From CAZYQW01 sp964649825 (GTDB lineage Bacteria; Planctomycetota; B15-G4; JADJEK01), in the NCBI GenBank assembly GCA_964649825.1, contig CAZYQW010000124.1, positions 1-64,000 of the forward strand: a stretch of 64,000 nt of DNA, written 5' to 3'. Positions 8,768 to 17,858 of this stretch are shown here, piece after piece; positions within the stretch are counted from its first letter, which is position 1, and each line of letters begins with the position of its first letter. The translations under genes were made by a program, and so were the position numbers. The notes under the pieces were generated by a model. It saw only the letters and a program-made list of their open reading frames with translations, was not told the origin of the DNA and did no database searches.

Positions 8768-10561
8768 TCAGGGAGAGACCGTCCACACGTTGATCGAGTT
8801 GCTCGCGACGATCGAGGAGCCCACCGCGGACACCGCCTGCGCGAAGAGGTTCGAGTACCCGGCGGCGGCCGAGAGCGGCACGCCGAACGTCGCGCTGCCG
8901 GTGGCATCGAGCATCCCGTTCAGGGTCACCGCGCCCAGCGGAGAGACCTCGAGGAGCTGGCCGGCCAGCGGCACGCTCACGCGATCGGCCGAAAGCAGCA
9001 GCATCACGGGCGCGCTCGGCGCCGCCGGCTGGTTCACGAGGAACTCGACCGTGGGGAAGGGCGGGCCGAGCAGCGTCCGCCACACGCCGCGCGGCGAGGC
9101 GTATGTCTCGCCGCCGTAGCGGACCGTCAGGCCGTCCGGCCCCGCGACGACACGGAAGTCCGCGATGGTCTCCGCGCCCACGGCGACCGGCACGATGGCG
9201 ACGGCGTTGGCGCCCTGCGGCTCGTCGAACCCCTCGCTCGCCCCGTCGAAGAACTCACGCCGCCAGTCTTGCGGGAGCTCGAGCGTGCAGCCCGTCGGAC
9301 CGAGGAAGACGTAGTTGGGGACGCCGTCGTTGCGGAAGTAGTAGCCCGTCAGGCCTTCCTGGGGCGGCTGGTCGACGGTCTCCACGAAGACGTGGTAGTC
9401 GCCCGGCGGCAGGGCGCCGATCCGGTACTTGCCGCCCGAGAACGAGAGCCGGCCGACGCGGATCACGTCGGGCGCGGCGACGTTCTGGGCGACGACGTGC
9501 GCTCCGGGCAGGGGGATCACGGCGCCGGTGGCGTCTTTGAACGTCACCGTCCCCGCGATCGCTCCTGTCGCCGCGTCGAGCGCCGCGACGTCCGGATAGA
9601 GGTCCGCGAGGGCGGACACGTCGTCCATGCTCAATCCCTTCGCCGAGGAGCCGGTGATACCCGGGACGCCCGCGTTGGCGCCGTCCGCGAGGAACTGGGA
9701 GAAGCCGTTCGCGTCGCACGTCCCGTTCGGCAGCCGGACCGTGCCCGACCAGGCGTTCATCTGGCTCACCGTCGCCATCGTGGGGAACTCGTTCTGCGAC
9801 CCGACGTGGCGCGAGTCCACGAGGGAGTGACCGAGCCCGGCGAAGTGCCCGAACTCGTGCATCATGACCCCCTCGAAGTCCGTGTAGAAGAGCGTCGGGT
9901 CCGCGAAGCCGACCGCGGCCGTGCGGGTGGCGTAGACCTGCCCGACCGCGTCGTTCTCCTCGACCAGGCTCTGCACCGGGACCCCGGAGCCGGGAACCAC
10001 CTCGATGGTCGCCGCGAACGCGACGTCGCACTCGACGATCTGCGCGGTCCCGGGCTGGAGATAGACGACCGAGAACGCGAGCGCGAACAGTCCGCCCCCA
10101 AGCGTGAAGGTCGTCGCCGGCTCCCAGAGCGTGACGAGGTTCGTGCCGTCCTGCGCGATGCCGGTCGGCGCGCCCGGAGTGGGGGACGGGACGAGCGACG
10201 GGGTCTCGGACAGCCGGAAGGTCGACGCCGGCGGGCCGCCGCAGGACGGGAACGACGCGCACGGCACCGCGGCCTCGTTCCACGTTCTCGCCGCGCGGAT
10301 CAGGCTCTGCAGCCCGGGGCGCGCGTCGAGCGGCAGCGCCGCGAAGCAGCCCGACTCGGGGAATCCCGGCGCGATGGCGCTGCCGGTCGGACCGGTGGCG
10401 ACGCTCCACGGGATCACGCCCGGCGAGGGGCCCGGCCATTTCTCGACGAGTTCGACCCCGTCGACGCAGAGGCGCTCGCCGCCCCCGGCGAACGCAGTGG
10501 ACGCGACCATGCCGGCGGCCAGCAGGGCCGGAACCGCGAAGGAGACGCCGCGGGAGGTCAT
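8768..10561 (-). CDS. Secreted matrixin-like (M10/metzincin) zinc metalloprotease, 597 aa
   Basis: The zinc site HEFGHFAGLGH (residues 235-245) is a complete HExxHxxGxxH metzincin motif, so a secreted zinc endopeptidase is expected. The N-terminus is a signal peptide ending near AFAGGG, then a KWPG...IPW segment seen in matrixin-type proteases of environmental bacteria. A carboxypeptidase-regulatory-like beta-sandwich follows the catalytic domain (GTVTFKDATGAVIPLPGA through PPGDYHVFV). The last 45 residues (ATFGVPL, then NLFAQAVSA and ASNSINVW) again resemble the shared C-terminal segment. Its ATG overlaps the stop of the gene at 10558-11100 by four bases, so the two are coupled. The substrate is unknown. 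Confidence 0.85.
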   Translation of the reverse strand: MTSRGVSFAVPALLAAGMVASTAFAGGGERLCVDGVELVEKWPGPSPGVIPWSVATGPTGSAIAPGFPESGCFAALPLDARPGLQSLIRAARTWNEAAVPCASFPSCGGPPASTFRLSETPSLVPSPTPGAPTGIAQDGTNLVTLWEPATTFTLGGGLFALAFSVVYLQPGTAQIVECDVAFAATIEVVPGSGVPVQSLVEENDAVGQVYATRTAAVGFADPTLFYTDFEGVMMHEFGHFAGLGHSLVDSRHVGSQNEFPTMATVSQMNAWSGTVRLPNGTCDANGFSQFLADGANAGVPGITGSSAKGLSMDDVSALADLYPDVAALDAATGAIAGTVTFKDATGAVIPLPGAHVVAQNVAAPDVIRVGRLSFSGGKYRIGALPPGDYHVFVETVDQPPQEGLTGYYFRNDGVPNYVFLGPTGCTLELPQDWRREFFDGASEGFDEPQGANAVAIVPVAVGAETIADFRVVAGPDGLTVRYGGETYASPRGVWRTLLGPPFPTVEFLVNQPAAPSAPVMLLLSADRVSVPLAGQLLEVSPLGAVTLNGMLDATGSATFGVPLSAAAGYSNLFAQAVSAVGSSIVASNSINVWTVSP

Positions 10562-11100
10562 CGGTCGCCCCCGGCGAGCATGGCCTCGACGCGGGTGCGG
10601 AGATTCGCCAGCGGGACCTCGTCCCCCCCGGCGCGCTCGCGATAGAAGCAGTCGGTCCCCCGGCGCACGACGCGGCGGACTCCCTGCTCCAGCCCGAGCA
10701 GCCCGGTCACACCGGCCGCGTCCGTGTGGAGCAGCGCGACGATCTCGTCCCCGAGCTCGAATCGCGGAGCGCCGACCAGCGTCACCCGGCCGTCCAGCGT
10801 CCCGAGCACGCCGAACGTCGCCCGTTCCGCGTGCGCGCCCTTCCACGTGTCGAGGACGTCCAGCGTGTAGGTCGTGTGACCGAGTCCGCGCGGGGGGACC
10901 CGCGACTCACGGTGGGTCACCCGCCCGTGGACGATCGACGTCGAGGCGGTGACCACGAGCGGGAACTCCACCGCGGGCACCTCCGCCACGATGCGGACGT
11001 ACGGATCGGGCGGCGAGGAGCCGACACCACGGGGCGCCAGCACGGCGACGAGCGAGGCCGCCGCCGCGAACGCGCCGGCGAGCCACCAGTTGCTGATCAT
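10558..11100 (-). CDS. Exported protein coupled to the matrixin-like protease, 180 aa
   Basis: An N-terminal hydrophobic segment (WWLAGAFAAAASLVAVLA) suggests export or anchoring. The rest matches a small family I recall beside matrixin-type proteases: a strand pattern HTTYTLDVLDTWKG, then VTLVGAPRFELGDEIVALL, then GLEQGV. Function unknown; a partner, inhibitor or folding helper of the protease is a reasonable guess from the four-base overlap (ATGA) with that gene. No catalytic residues are evident. The start is the ATG at 11100. Confidence 0.7.
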   Translation of the reverse strand: MISNWWLAGAFAAAASLVAVLAPRGVGSSPPDPYVRIVAEVPAVEFPLVVTASTSIVHGRVTHRESRVPPRGLGHTTYTLDVLDTWKGAHAERATFGVLGTLDGRVTLVGAPRFELGDEIVALLHTDAAGVTGLLGLEQGVRRVVRRGTDCFYRERAGGDEVPLANLRTRVEAMLAGGDR

Positions 11101-11145
11101 CGGGATACTCCGAGTACGGGCGAGACGCTACGCGTCCGCCGGGAC

Positions 11146-11192
11146 AGTGTTCTCGGCGGTGAGTGCTCGGAGGAGAGAAGTGTCACTCGAGA
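11146..11192 (+). repeat. Direct repeat, copy 1 (leader-like segment)
   Basis: A 47-base segment ending in gtgtcactcgag recurs at 11452-11498 with about 39 of 47 identical positions. The second copy carries the ribosome site and GTG start of the gene at 11487. This copy also ends with a GTG preceded by GGAGGAG, but the frame behind it closes after 66 residues. It looks like a duplicated 5-prime end. Confidence 0.6.
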
Positions 11193-11359
11193 CTCCCGGC
11201 CCGCGCGAGCGTCGCGACGTCCAGGCCGCCGTCCGCGTCGAAGTCCTCCACCGCCGCGGCCGCCGTCGCCACCGTCGCGGGGCCGTCGAGCACGAGGGGG
11301 GCCTCCTCCTCCGGGCGCCGGCGGCCGGCGCGAAGAGCAACGGCCGTCCGCACCCGCAT
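11183..11359 (-). pseudogene. Short fragment with one EF-hand/FG-GAP-like Asp-rich loop
   Basis: A 58-residue frame contains VEDFDADGGLDVATLA, which looks like one unit of an FG-GAP/VCBS or dockerin-like Asp-x-Asp-x-Gly repeat. There is no signal peptide or second unit. It lies between the two direct repeats and is best read as debris of an exported repeat protein, if it is coding at all. Confidence 0.25.
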
Positions 11360-11451
11360 ACGGCTCCCGAGCCGGCGTAACCTGCCGCGAGCCGAAGCGC
11401 GCCGGGGGAGAGTCCCCGATTTCGCGCGTGACGATCCGGCGATCGCCCGGA

Positions 11452-11498
11452 TAGTGCTCGGGGCAGTGAGTGCCTGGAGGAGAGACGTGTCACTCGAG
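11452..11498 (+). repeat. Direct repeat, copy 2 (carries the start of the next gene)
   Basis: Partner of the segment at 11146-11192. It includes GGAGGAG and the GTG start codon of the exported protein at 11487, so the repeated unit is a promoter-proximal or leader segment. Confidence 0.6.
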
Positions 11499-12920
11499 AA
11501 CAGCGGCCCGAACGATTCGAACGCCCCGCAGGGTCGCCCGAACCGGATCGGTCGAAAGAGACCGCGGGCGCTCGCCGCGCTCCTGATCGCGATCGTCGCG
11601 CTCGTCGACGGACCGCCGGCGGCCGGCCAGCCGGAGGTCCGCTACTGGAGGAAGCCGTCGCTCACGCCCCCCGCGGTCGTGAAGCGTGGAGCGGTCGAGA
11701 CGAAGACGTACTTCGTCGAGTTCACGTGGGAGGACCAGCGCGGCGGACGACACCCGGAGAAGCTGGAGGTCGGCACCGAGACGACGACCACGGTCGGCGC
11801 GGGAAGCAGCTCGCGCTACGCCGGCCGCGAGACGAAGAAGGTCGAGTGGGAGCCCGCGAGGTACTTCGCCGAGTTCGTCGGAGGGAACGACAAGCCGCAA
11901 CGCCTGCTCGAGGCGTGCGCCGAACGGATCGCGAGGGACCCGCGCTTCCTCTGGACGGTCGGTCCCGTCGTCGTCCGGAACGACGCGGGACGGAACGTGC
12001 TCGTGGTACCGGAGCACTGGCGGGACGAGCACGACGCGCCGGTCTCCGGCGGCCTCGATCCGATCGAGGTGCCCACCGGGAAGACGCGACAGGCGCGCCC
12101 GGGACGGCAGCCGCTCCTGGCGAGCCGTTTCGTCTGCCGGTTCGAGACGCCCGGAGGACGGACCGGCCCGTTCGAGTTCCGATTCGACCCCCGGCGGGAG
12201 AAGAGCCTCGACGTGGTCGTCGAGGAGGCCGTGCTCGCGCCGGTCGTGGCCGTCCTCGGCCGTGCGACGCCGGAGCGTCCGTTCGCGTACGCATGGACCC
12301 TGCCGGCGCGCGGAGTCGCCGTCGTGCGCGTGCGCCGGGAAGCCGGCGACGGGGCGTTCGCGCTGTCGGTCCGCGACGACGCTCGAGGCGCACGGGTCGC
12401 GGGATCGCGGCGGGACGCCGATCGACAGGACGCCGTGCTCCCCGCTCGCGCGGGCGCGACGCTGGCGGTCGAGGTGACCGCGACGGGCGACGGCTCGATC
12501 GACTTCGTCGTCGAGCTGCTCCACGTCCGCCTCGACGAGCTCGTCCTCGACCGGTCGGCCGCGTACCTCCTCGAGAAGGGGATCGAGTTCGTCGCCGTGC
12601 GTCTGCTCGGGGACGACTACGACGCCGAGCGGACCTCCGCGCGCATGGTCGAGGACCTGCTCGCCGAGGGCGTGTTCGCGCTCCTGCTGCCGCTCCTGGT
12701 CGAGCATGTCGCGTCCCGCCCCGGCGTCGACTGGACGAACCTCGACGAGGCGGCCTGCCGAGCCTTGATCGCGACGCTCCCGAACGCGGCGGGCGTCCCC
12801 GCCGAGGTGGCGCGCGGCGCGCTCGTCGACTTGGTGGCGAAGGTGCGGGAACGGCTGCTTCGCAGCGACCGGCTCCCTCCGGAGATCGACCTCCGCGAGC
12901 CGGACGATCGTCCTCGGTGA
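11487..12920 (+). CDS. Exported protein of unknown function, 477 aa
   Basis: The GTG at 11487 follows GGAGGAG. The frame then shows about 25 mostly polar residues, a basic patch and a hydrophobic core (ALAALLIAIVALV) with a likely cleavage near AAGQPE. The mature part has Asp/Glu- and Arg-rich strands and a possible jelly-roll or C-terminal beta-sandwich around residues 250-340 (for example VAVVRVRREAGDGAFALSV). A helical last third follows, with no membrane segment. I recognise no family and no catalytic motif. It stands between the protease pair on the other strand and the biosynthetic locus, with no obvious operon partner. Confidence 0.65.
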   Translation: MSLENSGPNDSNAPQGRPNRIGRKRPRALAALLIAIVALVDGPPAAGQPEVRYWRKPSLTPPAVVKRGAVETKTYFVEFTWEDQRGGRHPEKLEVGTETTTTVGAGSSSRYAGRETKKVEWEPARYFAEFVGGNDKPQRLLEACAERIARDPRFLWTVGPVVVRNDAGRNVLVVPEHWRDEHDAPVSGGLDPIEVPTGKTRQARPGRQPLLASRFVCRFETPGGRTGPFEFRFDPRREKSLDVVVEEAVLAPVVAVLGRATPERPFAYAWTLPARGVAVVRVRREAGDGAFALSVRDDARGARVAGSRRDADRQDAVLPARAGATLAVEVTATGDGSIDFVVELLHVRLDELVLDRSAAYLLEKGIEFVAVRLLGDDYDAERTSARMVEDLLAEGVFALLLPLLVEHVASRPGVDWTNLDEAACRALIATLPNAAGVPAEVARGALVDLVAKVRERLLRSDRLPPEIDLREPDDRPR

Positions 12921-13316
12921 GCCGCGCGCCGGCCGGACTCCAACATCGCGTGAGGTGAACCACCGGGAGCCCGCGGCGCTCCGCGTCGCGGGAGCGTCCA
13001 CCGGAACCTCGCGCGATGACGACGACCTCGGACCGGCTGCGGGCGGCTTGGTTCCACGCTCGCGAACCAGCTCAGTCGGATCTCTCGACGAGGTCGAGCG
13101 CCACGCTCTCCCTCGACCACACCCTCTCCGCCTCTGGCGCCGACGACGAATTCCTCCCCCAGCTCACGCAAGCCTCCCCTGGCTCGTCGACCACCTCCGC
13201 GCCCTCGCCGAGCCCCTCGACGGCGCGCCTGAGCCGCCTCCACCGCCGGCTGAACACTTTGCCGCTCCCGCGCCCCGACGTCGTTCACTCCCCCGGAGCG
13301 ACGACGCGAGGTCCGG
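12921..13316. other. Intergenic stretch upstream of the biosynthetic locus
   Basis: About 400 bases. A GTG-led frame (12955-13320) overlaps the next start codon, but it is Pro/Arg-rich, has weaker third-position GC than its neighbours, and its 3-prime end contains the conserved promoter-like motif at 13259. I therefore do not call it a gene. Confidence 0.4.
13259..13286 (+). promoter_or_regulatory. Conserved bipartite motif, copy 1 of 5
   Basis: TTGCCGCT, exactly 12 bases, then CGTCGTTC; 30 bases before the start at 13317. Same layout as the sites at 17772, 18697, 22712 and 29367. The two-box form and spacing suggest a promoter or a dimeric-regulator site. Confidence 0.6.
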
Positions 13317-15443
13317 ATGATGACGAACGACGGCAACGGGACGGGAAGTCGACCGAGGAAGATCGCCGTGCTCGGCGGCGGCGCGGCGGCGCTGTCGGCC
13401 GTCCACGAGCTCACGCTCGAGCCCGACTGGCGCGCGAAGTACGACATCACCGTCTACCAGCTCGGCTGGCGGTTGGGCGGGAAGGCGCGTTCCGGGCGGA
13501 ACCGGGCGAAGCACGACCGAGTCGAGGAGCACGGGCTCCACATTCTGATCGGCTTCTACGAGATGACGTTCCGGCTCCTGTTCGACGCGTACGACTACGT
13601 GGAGCAGCACGGGCTCGGCTGCGGTGCGCCATTCGGTGGCGTGAAGCAGGCGATCCGCCCGATGCCGTCGTGGCAGCTCCAGGAGCGCTTCCCGGGCGAG
13701 CCGCGCGAGTGGCGACACTGGCCGGTACGCTTCGCCACGAACTCGCTCTACCCCGGCGAGGAGGGCCGCGCCCGGCCCGACCTGTTCGTCGCCTCGTTCG
13801 TCCGCGCCGCCCTCCGGTGGATCGTGCGGCGGCTCGGCTGCGCCCGGGCCCGTCGCGGATCGGGCGAGCGTGACGCCGACCGGCCGGCGCGTCGCTCCGC
13901 GTTCTCGCGGGCGGCGTTGCTCGTCGCCGGCGGATGCGCCTACCCGTTCGCCCGCGTGACGAGCCTGGTCCTCGGCCGGGTCCAACACCGCGTCACCCGT
14001 GCGAGCGCGAACCGGACGCTGCGGCGCGCCTTCTACACCGCCGACCTGTCCTGCGCGCTCGTCCGCGGACTCGTCGAGAACGCGCGCCGGCTGTCGAAGC
14101 CGGACGCCGAGGGGTTCCACGAGCTCGACGACGAGGACTTCATCGATTGGCTGCGCCGGCACGGGCTGACCGAGACGTCGGCCGAGCGCTCGCCGATGCT
14201 GATCAACCTCTACAAGACGATCGCGCACAACGGATGCTCGCTCGCCGCGGGCTCCGCCCTCTACACGGTGCTGCGGGTGATGCTCACGTGGACCGGCTCG
14301 CCGCAGTACCTCATGAACGCGGGGATGGGCGACGTCGTCGTCGCGCCGGTCTTCCAGATGCTCCGCCACAAGGGCGTCAAGTTCGAGTTCTTCCACCGCG
14401 TCACGAACCTGCGGCTCTCGGCCGACGGACGATCCATCGACGCGGTCGAGATGGTGCGGCAGTGCGCGCTGAAGGAGGGCGTCGAGGCGTACGAGCCGCT
14501 GTACCCCGTGAAAGGCAACCTGCAGCGCCCGATCGATTGCTGGCCGAGCGAGCCGCTCTGGGAGCAGCTCGAGCACGACGTCGCGGGCGTCGACCTCCGC
14601 AGGCTCGAGGAGCGCGAGGGACTCGAGTCGTTCCACGCGATCCCCGGCGAGCGGGACGCGACGATCCACCGCGCGCGCGACTTCGACGTCGTGCTGAATG
14701 CGATCGCGATCGGGGCGCACGCGTCGATCTGCCGCGAGCTGATCGACGCCGACCCGGAGTACGCCGCGTTCGTCGCGCGCGGCACGGAGAACGCGATCCA
14801 CCCGATCGGCGGCCAGATCTGGCTCACCGCCGACCGCGACGAGCTCGGTTGGGGCCGCACGATGCCCGACTTCCGCGGGCGCGACCCGGGCCGCACGCTC
14901 TGCGGCACCTACCTCGACCCGGTGAACGGCTACACCGACATGAGCCACGTGCTCGTGGCCGAGGGTTTCGGCGGCGGCACCGGCGCGCCGCGGAGCCTGG
15001 CGTACTTCTGGGGCGTGCGGCCGGACATCCCGGAGCGGTACTGGAAGGACGGCGAGCCCGACCAGCACGAGAGCCTCGCCGACTACCTCGAGGACCACAT
15101 GGAGCACTTCTGGCCGGCCGCGTACGAGGACGGCGCTTTCCAGTGGGATCGCGTCGTGTACGGCGACCCGACGAACGGCGGTCACACCGGCCGCGAGCGC
15201 ATCCGCGATCAGTACGTCCCGTCGATCCCGAGCGGGTCGGACCTCTACAACCGCGCGCCGCGGGACTCCACGCGAGGTCGCCTCCGCGCGGGGGCCCTGT
15301 TCGAGCGGTGGGGGCTCGTCCTCGCCGGGGACTACATGCGCACGCGCTTCAACATCGCGCTCGTCGAGGGCGCGGTCGAGTCCGGCATCCGCGCGGCGAA
15401 CGTGATCCGCGGGAAGCCCGAGCCGTACCGGACGATCGGATGA
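13317..15443 (+). CDS. FAD/NAD(P)-binding oxidoreductase, phytoene-desaturase-like, 708 aa
   Basis: The N-terminus carries a Rossmann dinucleotide site (KIAVLGGGAAALSAVHEL), followed by a Y-Q-x-G-W-R-L-G-G-K-A segment and EEHGLHILIGFYE. These mark the family of amine-oxidase/phytoene-desaturase-like flavoproteins often annotated simply as NAD(P)-binding protein. The length is larger than typical CrtI (about 500), with an insertion around residues 165-240 that includes a hydrophobic stretch, suggesting membrane association. The C-terminus returns to FAD-domain sequence (GLVLAGDYMRTRFNIALVEGAVESG). It probably introduces or isomerises double bonds in a lipid-like chain; that is inference. CGAGG precedes the ATG. 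It heads the locus and overlaps the next gene by four bases. Confidence 0.8.
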   Translation: MMTNDGNGTGSRPRKIAVLGGGAAALSAVHELTLEPDWRAKYDITVYQLGWRLGGKARSGRNRAKHDRVEEHGLHILIGFYEMTFRLLFDAYDYVEQHGLGCGAPFGGVKQAIRPMPSWQLQERFPGEPREWRHWPVRFATNSLYPGEEGRARPDLFVASFVRAALRWIVRRLGCARARRGSGERDADRPARRSAFSRAALLVAGGCAYPFARVTSLVLGRVQHRVTRASANRTLRRAFYTADLSCALVRGLVENARRLSKPDAEGFHELDDEDFIDWLRRHGLTETSAERSPMLINLYKTIAHNGCSLAAGSALYTVLRVMLTWTGSPQYLMNAGMGDVVVAPVFQMLRHKGVKFEFFHRVTNLRLSADGRSIDAVEMVRQCALKEGVEAYEPLYPVKGNLQRPIDCWPSEPLWEQLEHDVAGVDLRRLEEREGLESFHAIPGERDATIHRARDFDVVLNAIAIGAHASICRELIDADPEYAAFVARGTENAIHPIGGQIWLTADRDELGWGRTMPDFRGRDPGRTLCGTYLDPVNGYTDMSHVLVAEGFGGGTGAPRSLAYFWGVRPDIPERYWKDGEPDQHESLADYLEDHMEHFWPAAYEDGAFQWDRVVYGDPTNGGHTGRERIRDQYVPSIPSGSDLYNRAPRDSTRGRLRAGALFERWGLVLAGDYMRTRFNIALVEGAVESGIRAANVIRGKPEPYRTIG

Positions 15444-16627
15444 GCCTGCCGATCCTCGACACCGCCGGCGACGCCGAGGAGCGCGCGCACCAGCAGGGGC
15501 TCGCGCTGCGTCCCCTCCTGCGCGACGTGACGTCCGCGTTGTGCGCGCTGCCGTTCGCGCCGCGCTGGATCCCGGACCCGGTCCTGCGCGCGATGGTACC
15601 CGGCGCGATCGGGCTGCTCGGCTGCGCGTGGCTCGGGTGGCACCGCGGCCACCTCGCGAGCGTCGGCGGCGGGGGTCACCTGCGCTCGATCCGGGCCGCC
15701 GCCGCCGCCGCGGGCGTCTCGGCCGCGCGCCTCTACGGGATGAACGCCGTCGAGGTCGAGAGCTCGGCCTTCGGCTTCACCATGGGGTGCACCTCGATCG
15801 CGCTCGACGCCGCGCGCACGACGTCGGGTCACGCCCGGCTCGGCTACAACCACGACTTCCCGCCCGCGCTCGGCCGCTTCCTTCGCCTGCGCCGCTCGCG
15901 GCCGACCGACGCGTTCGCCTCGGTCGCGCTCGCCTACGCGCCCCTGCTCGGCGCGGTCGCGGGCGTGAACGAGCATGGCCTCGCGCTCACGCTGAACCAC
16001 GCGTTTGCCACCGACGTCCGCCGCCGCGCGCCGGGCCTCTTCCTGACCCTCCTCCTCCAGGAGTGTCTCGACCGGTGCCGCGACGTCGACGAGGCCGCGC
16101 GGCGCATCCGGGACGCGCGCGTGCCGAGCGGCGGCATCCTGACCCTCGTCGACGCGGCCGGTCGCGCGGCGGCGATCGAGCGCTCGGCCACGCGCGCCGT
16201 CGAGCGCCGCCCCTCGCCGACGCGTGCGCTCGCGTCGTTCAACAAATACCGGGCTGCCGTGATGGAGGCGGTCGAGATCCCGCTCGGCGCGCGCGCCACC
16301 GGCGTGTTCGACGGCTACGACGTCCACGCGTGCAACGTCTCGCGCGCGCGGCGGTTCGACGATCTCGTTCGGCGGCGCGGGACCGACGCGCGCTGGTCGG
16401 ACGACGACCTGACCGCGGTCCTGGGCGACCACGACGGGGGCCATGGCGACAGCCTGACGATCTGCCGCCACCGGGACCCGCTCAGCGAGACGCTCGCGAG
16501 CGCCGTGTTCCTCCCGGAGACGCGGGCCGTTCGGGTGCGGCGCGGCAACGCGTGCGGGGGCGGCGTCGACGAGATCGCTGTCCTCTCCGGGGAGCGCCCG
16601 GCGCTCTACGCCAGCTCCGTCCCGTAG
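15440..16627 (+). CDS. C45-type Ntn hydrolase / acyltransferase-like protein, 395 aa
   Basis: A Gly-Cys-Thr-Ser sequence (Cys117 in FGFTMGCTSIALD) is followed by a YNHDFP segment and GVNEHGLALTLNH. This matches the acyl-CoA:6-aminopenicillanate acyltransferase/peptidase C45 superfamily, in which cleavage before the Cys frees an N-terminal nucleophile that makes or breaks amide bonds. The first 116 residues would be the propeptide and include hydrophobic stretches. Its ATG overlaps the stop of the flavoprotein gene by four bases. At the other end it overlaps the convergent gene at 16606 by 22 bases. In this context it could hydrolyse or form an N-acyl bond of the pathway product; this is inference. 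Confidence 0.75.
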   Translation: MSLPILDTAGDAEERAHQQGLALRPLLRDVTSALCALPFAPRWIPDPVLRAMVPGAIGLLGCAWLGWHRGHLASVGGGGHLRSIRAAAAAAGVSAARLYGMNAVEVESSAFGFTMGCTSIALDAARTTSGHARLGYNHDFPPALGRFLRLRRSRPTDAFASVALAYAPLLGAVAGVNEHGLALTLNHAFATDVRRRAPGLFLTLLLQECLDRCRDVDEAARRIRDARVPSGGILTLVDAAGRAAAIERSATRAVERRPSPTRALASFNKYRAAVMEAVEIPLGARATGVFDGYDVHACNVSRARRFDDLVRRRGTDARWSDDDLTAVLGDHDGGHGDSLTICRHRDPLSETLASAVFLPETRAVRVRRGNACGGGVDEIAVLSGERPALYASSVP

Positions 16628-17724
16628 ATACGGTAGGTCTTGTAGATCCGCCCGCCCAGCTTCTCGATCGCACCGCGCATGCGGTGGTTGTCCTCGACGA
16701 CGAGGCTCGCCTCCGCGCCGCGGATGCCGCGCTCGACCGCCTTCTCCCACGTGCGCACGTAGAGCGGCGCGCCGAGCGGCAGGTGCTGGAACCGCTGCTT
16801 GACGCCGAGGACGAGCACGCGCCAGACGTCGATCCGACGGCGGCCAAGCAGCCAGTGGATCCACCCCACGGGGAAGAGCCGGCCGTTCATCCGCTTCAGC
16901 ACTTGGTTGACGTCCGGCAGGGTGACCGACGCCGCGGCGGGCTCGCCGTCGACGAGGGCGAACCAGACGAGATCCGGATCGATCAGGCGCTTCAAGCCGA
17001 CGGCGAACCGCTCGTACTCCTCGAACGAGAGCGGCACGTGGCCCCAGTTCTGCTCCCACGCGTCGTTGTAGATCCCCCAGAACCATGCGATCTCGTCGTC
17101 GAACCGGGACATGTCGACCGGCCGGACCGTGACCTCCGGGTGGCGCGCGAGCAGGCGCTCGGACATGCGCGCGATCCGCTCCGGCACCGGCCGGACGTCG
17201 AACCAGTACGCGTACCAGTCTTTCACGCGCGACAGCCCGACCTGCTCGTAGAGGTGGGCGTGGTACGGGCGCGCGTGGGGGTTCAGGACGCAGGGCGGAG
17301 CGTCGAAGCCGTCGACGAGGAGCCCGAACTCGTGGTTGCCGTTGAAGCTGAACGGGCCGAGGGCGCGGGTCATGCCCCGCTCGCGAAGCCATGAACGCGC
17401 CGCCTCGAGGAGAGTGCGCGCGACCTCCACGTCGTCGACGAGCTCGAAGAACCCGAAGAACCCCGTGCCCGGCTCGGTCTTCTGATACGCGTGGTCCACC
17501 TGCGCGCTGATCGTCCCGACCGGCCGCGGGCCGGCGTACGCCATGAAGCACTGCACGTCGGCGCGCCGGAAGTACGGGTTGCGGGTCGGGTCGAGGAACT
17601 CCCGGCGCTCGACCTCGAGCGGCGGAACCCAGCGCGGGTCGTCGCGATAGAAGGCCCCCCAGGCGCGGACGAACGCCCGCGCGTCGCGCGGCAGCCGGAC
17701 GGTTCGGACTTCGATCTCGGACAC
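16606..17724 (-). CDS. Bacterial ceramide synthase-like (GNAT-fold) N-acyltransferase, 372 aa
   Basis: The protein matches a widespread family of about 380 residues. Diagnostic segments are FYRDDPRWVPPL near the start, DPTRNPYFR, GPFSFNGNHEFGLLVDGF, YNDAWEQNWGHVPL, and a GNAT-like C-terminal end with EDNHRMRGAIEKLGGRIYKTYRIY. To my knowledge this family is grouped with the GNAT-type bacterial ceramide synthase (bCerS) described in Caulobacter, which N-acylates a sphingoid base; many members are functionally untested. The start is uncertain: GTG at 17724 is used, a TTG at 17760 is possible. It is on the opposite strand but sits between the C45 gene and the 3-ketosphinganine-reductase-like gene, so participation in the same pathway is likely. 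Confidence 0.8.
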   Translation of the reverse strand: MSEIEVRTVRLPRDARAFVRAWGAFYRDDPRWVPPLEVERREFLDPTRNPYFRRADVQCFMAYAGPRPVGTISAQVDHAYQKTEPGTGFFGFFELVDDVEVARTLLEAARSWLRERGMTRALGPFSFNGNHEFGLLVDGFDAPPCVLNPHARPYHAHLYEQVGLSRVKDWYAYWFDVRPVPERIARMSERLLARHPEVTVRPVDMSRFDDEIAWFWGIYNDAWEQNWGHVPLSFEEYERFAVGLKRLIDPDLVWFALVDGEPAAASVTLPDVNQVLKRMNGRLFPVGWIHWLLGRRRIDVWRVLVLGVKQRFQHLPLGAPLYVRTWEKAVERGIRGAEASLVVEDNHRMRGAIEKLGGRIYKTYRIYGTELA

Positions 17725-17771
17725 GCGGAGGAAACCACCACGCGCGTCCCCGCACGTCAAGCCGGGATTCT

Positions 17772-17799
17772 TTGCCGGTCCTCCGTCCCGTCGTCGTGG
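17772..17799 (+). promoter_or_regulatory. Conserved bipartite motif, copy 2 of 5
   Basis: TTGCCGGT, 12 bases, CGTCGTGG; about 60 bases before the SDR start at 17859. It lies in the divergent gap with the bCerS-like gene and points to the plus-strand operon. Confidence 0.6.
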
Positions 17800-17858
17800 T
17801 CCTCCCGGGGCGCGCTCGCCGGTCGTTCGATCTTTCCGCGCGCCGGAGCACGAATCGC

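Noticed and set aside
12955..13320. A 121-residue GTG-led frame ending at the flavoprotein start
   Set aside because: Overlap with the next start codon is tempting, but composition is Pro/Arg-rich, codon bias is weaker, and its 3-prime part contains the conserved promoter-like motif.
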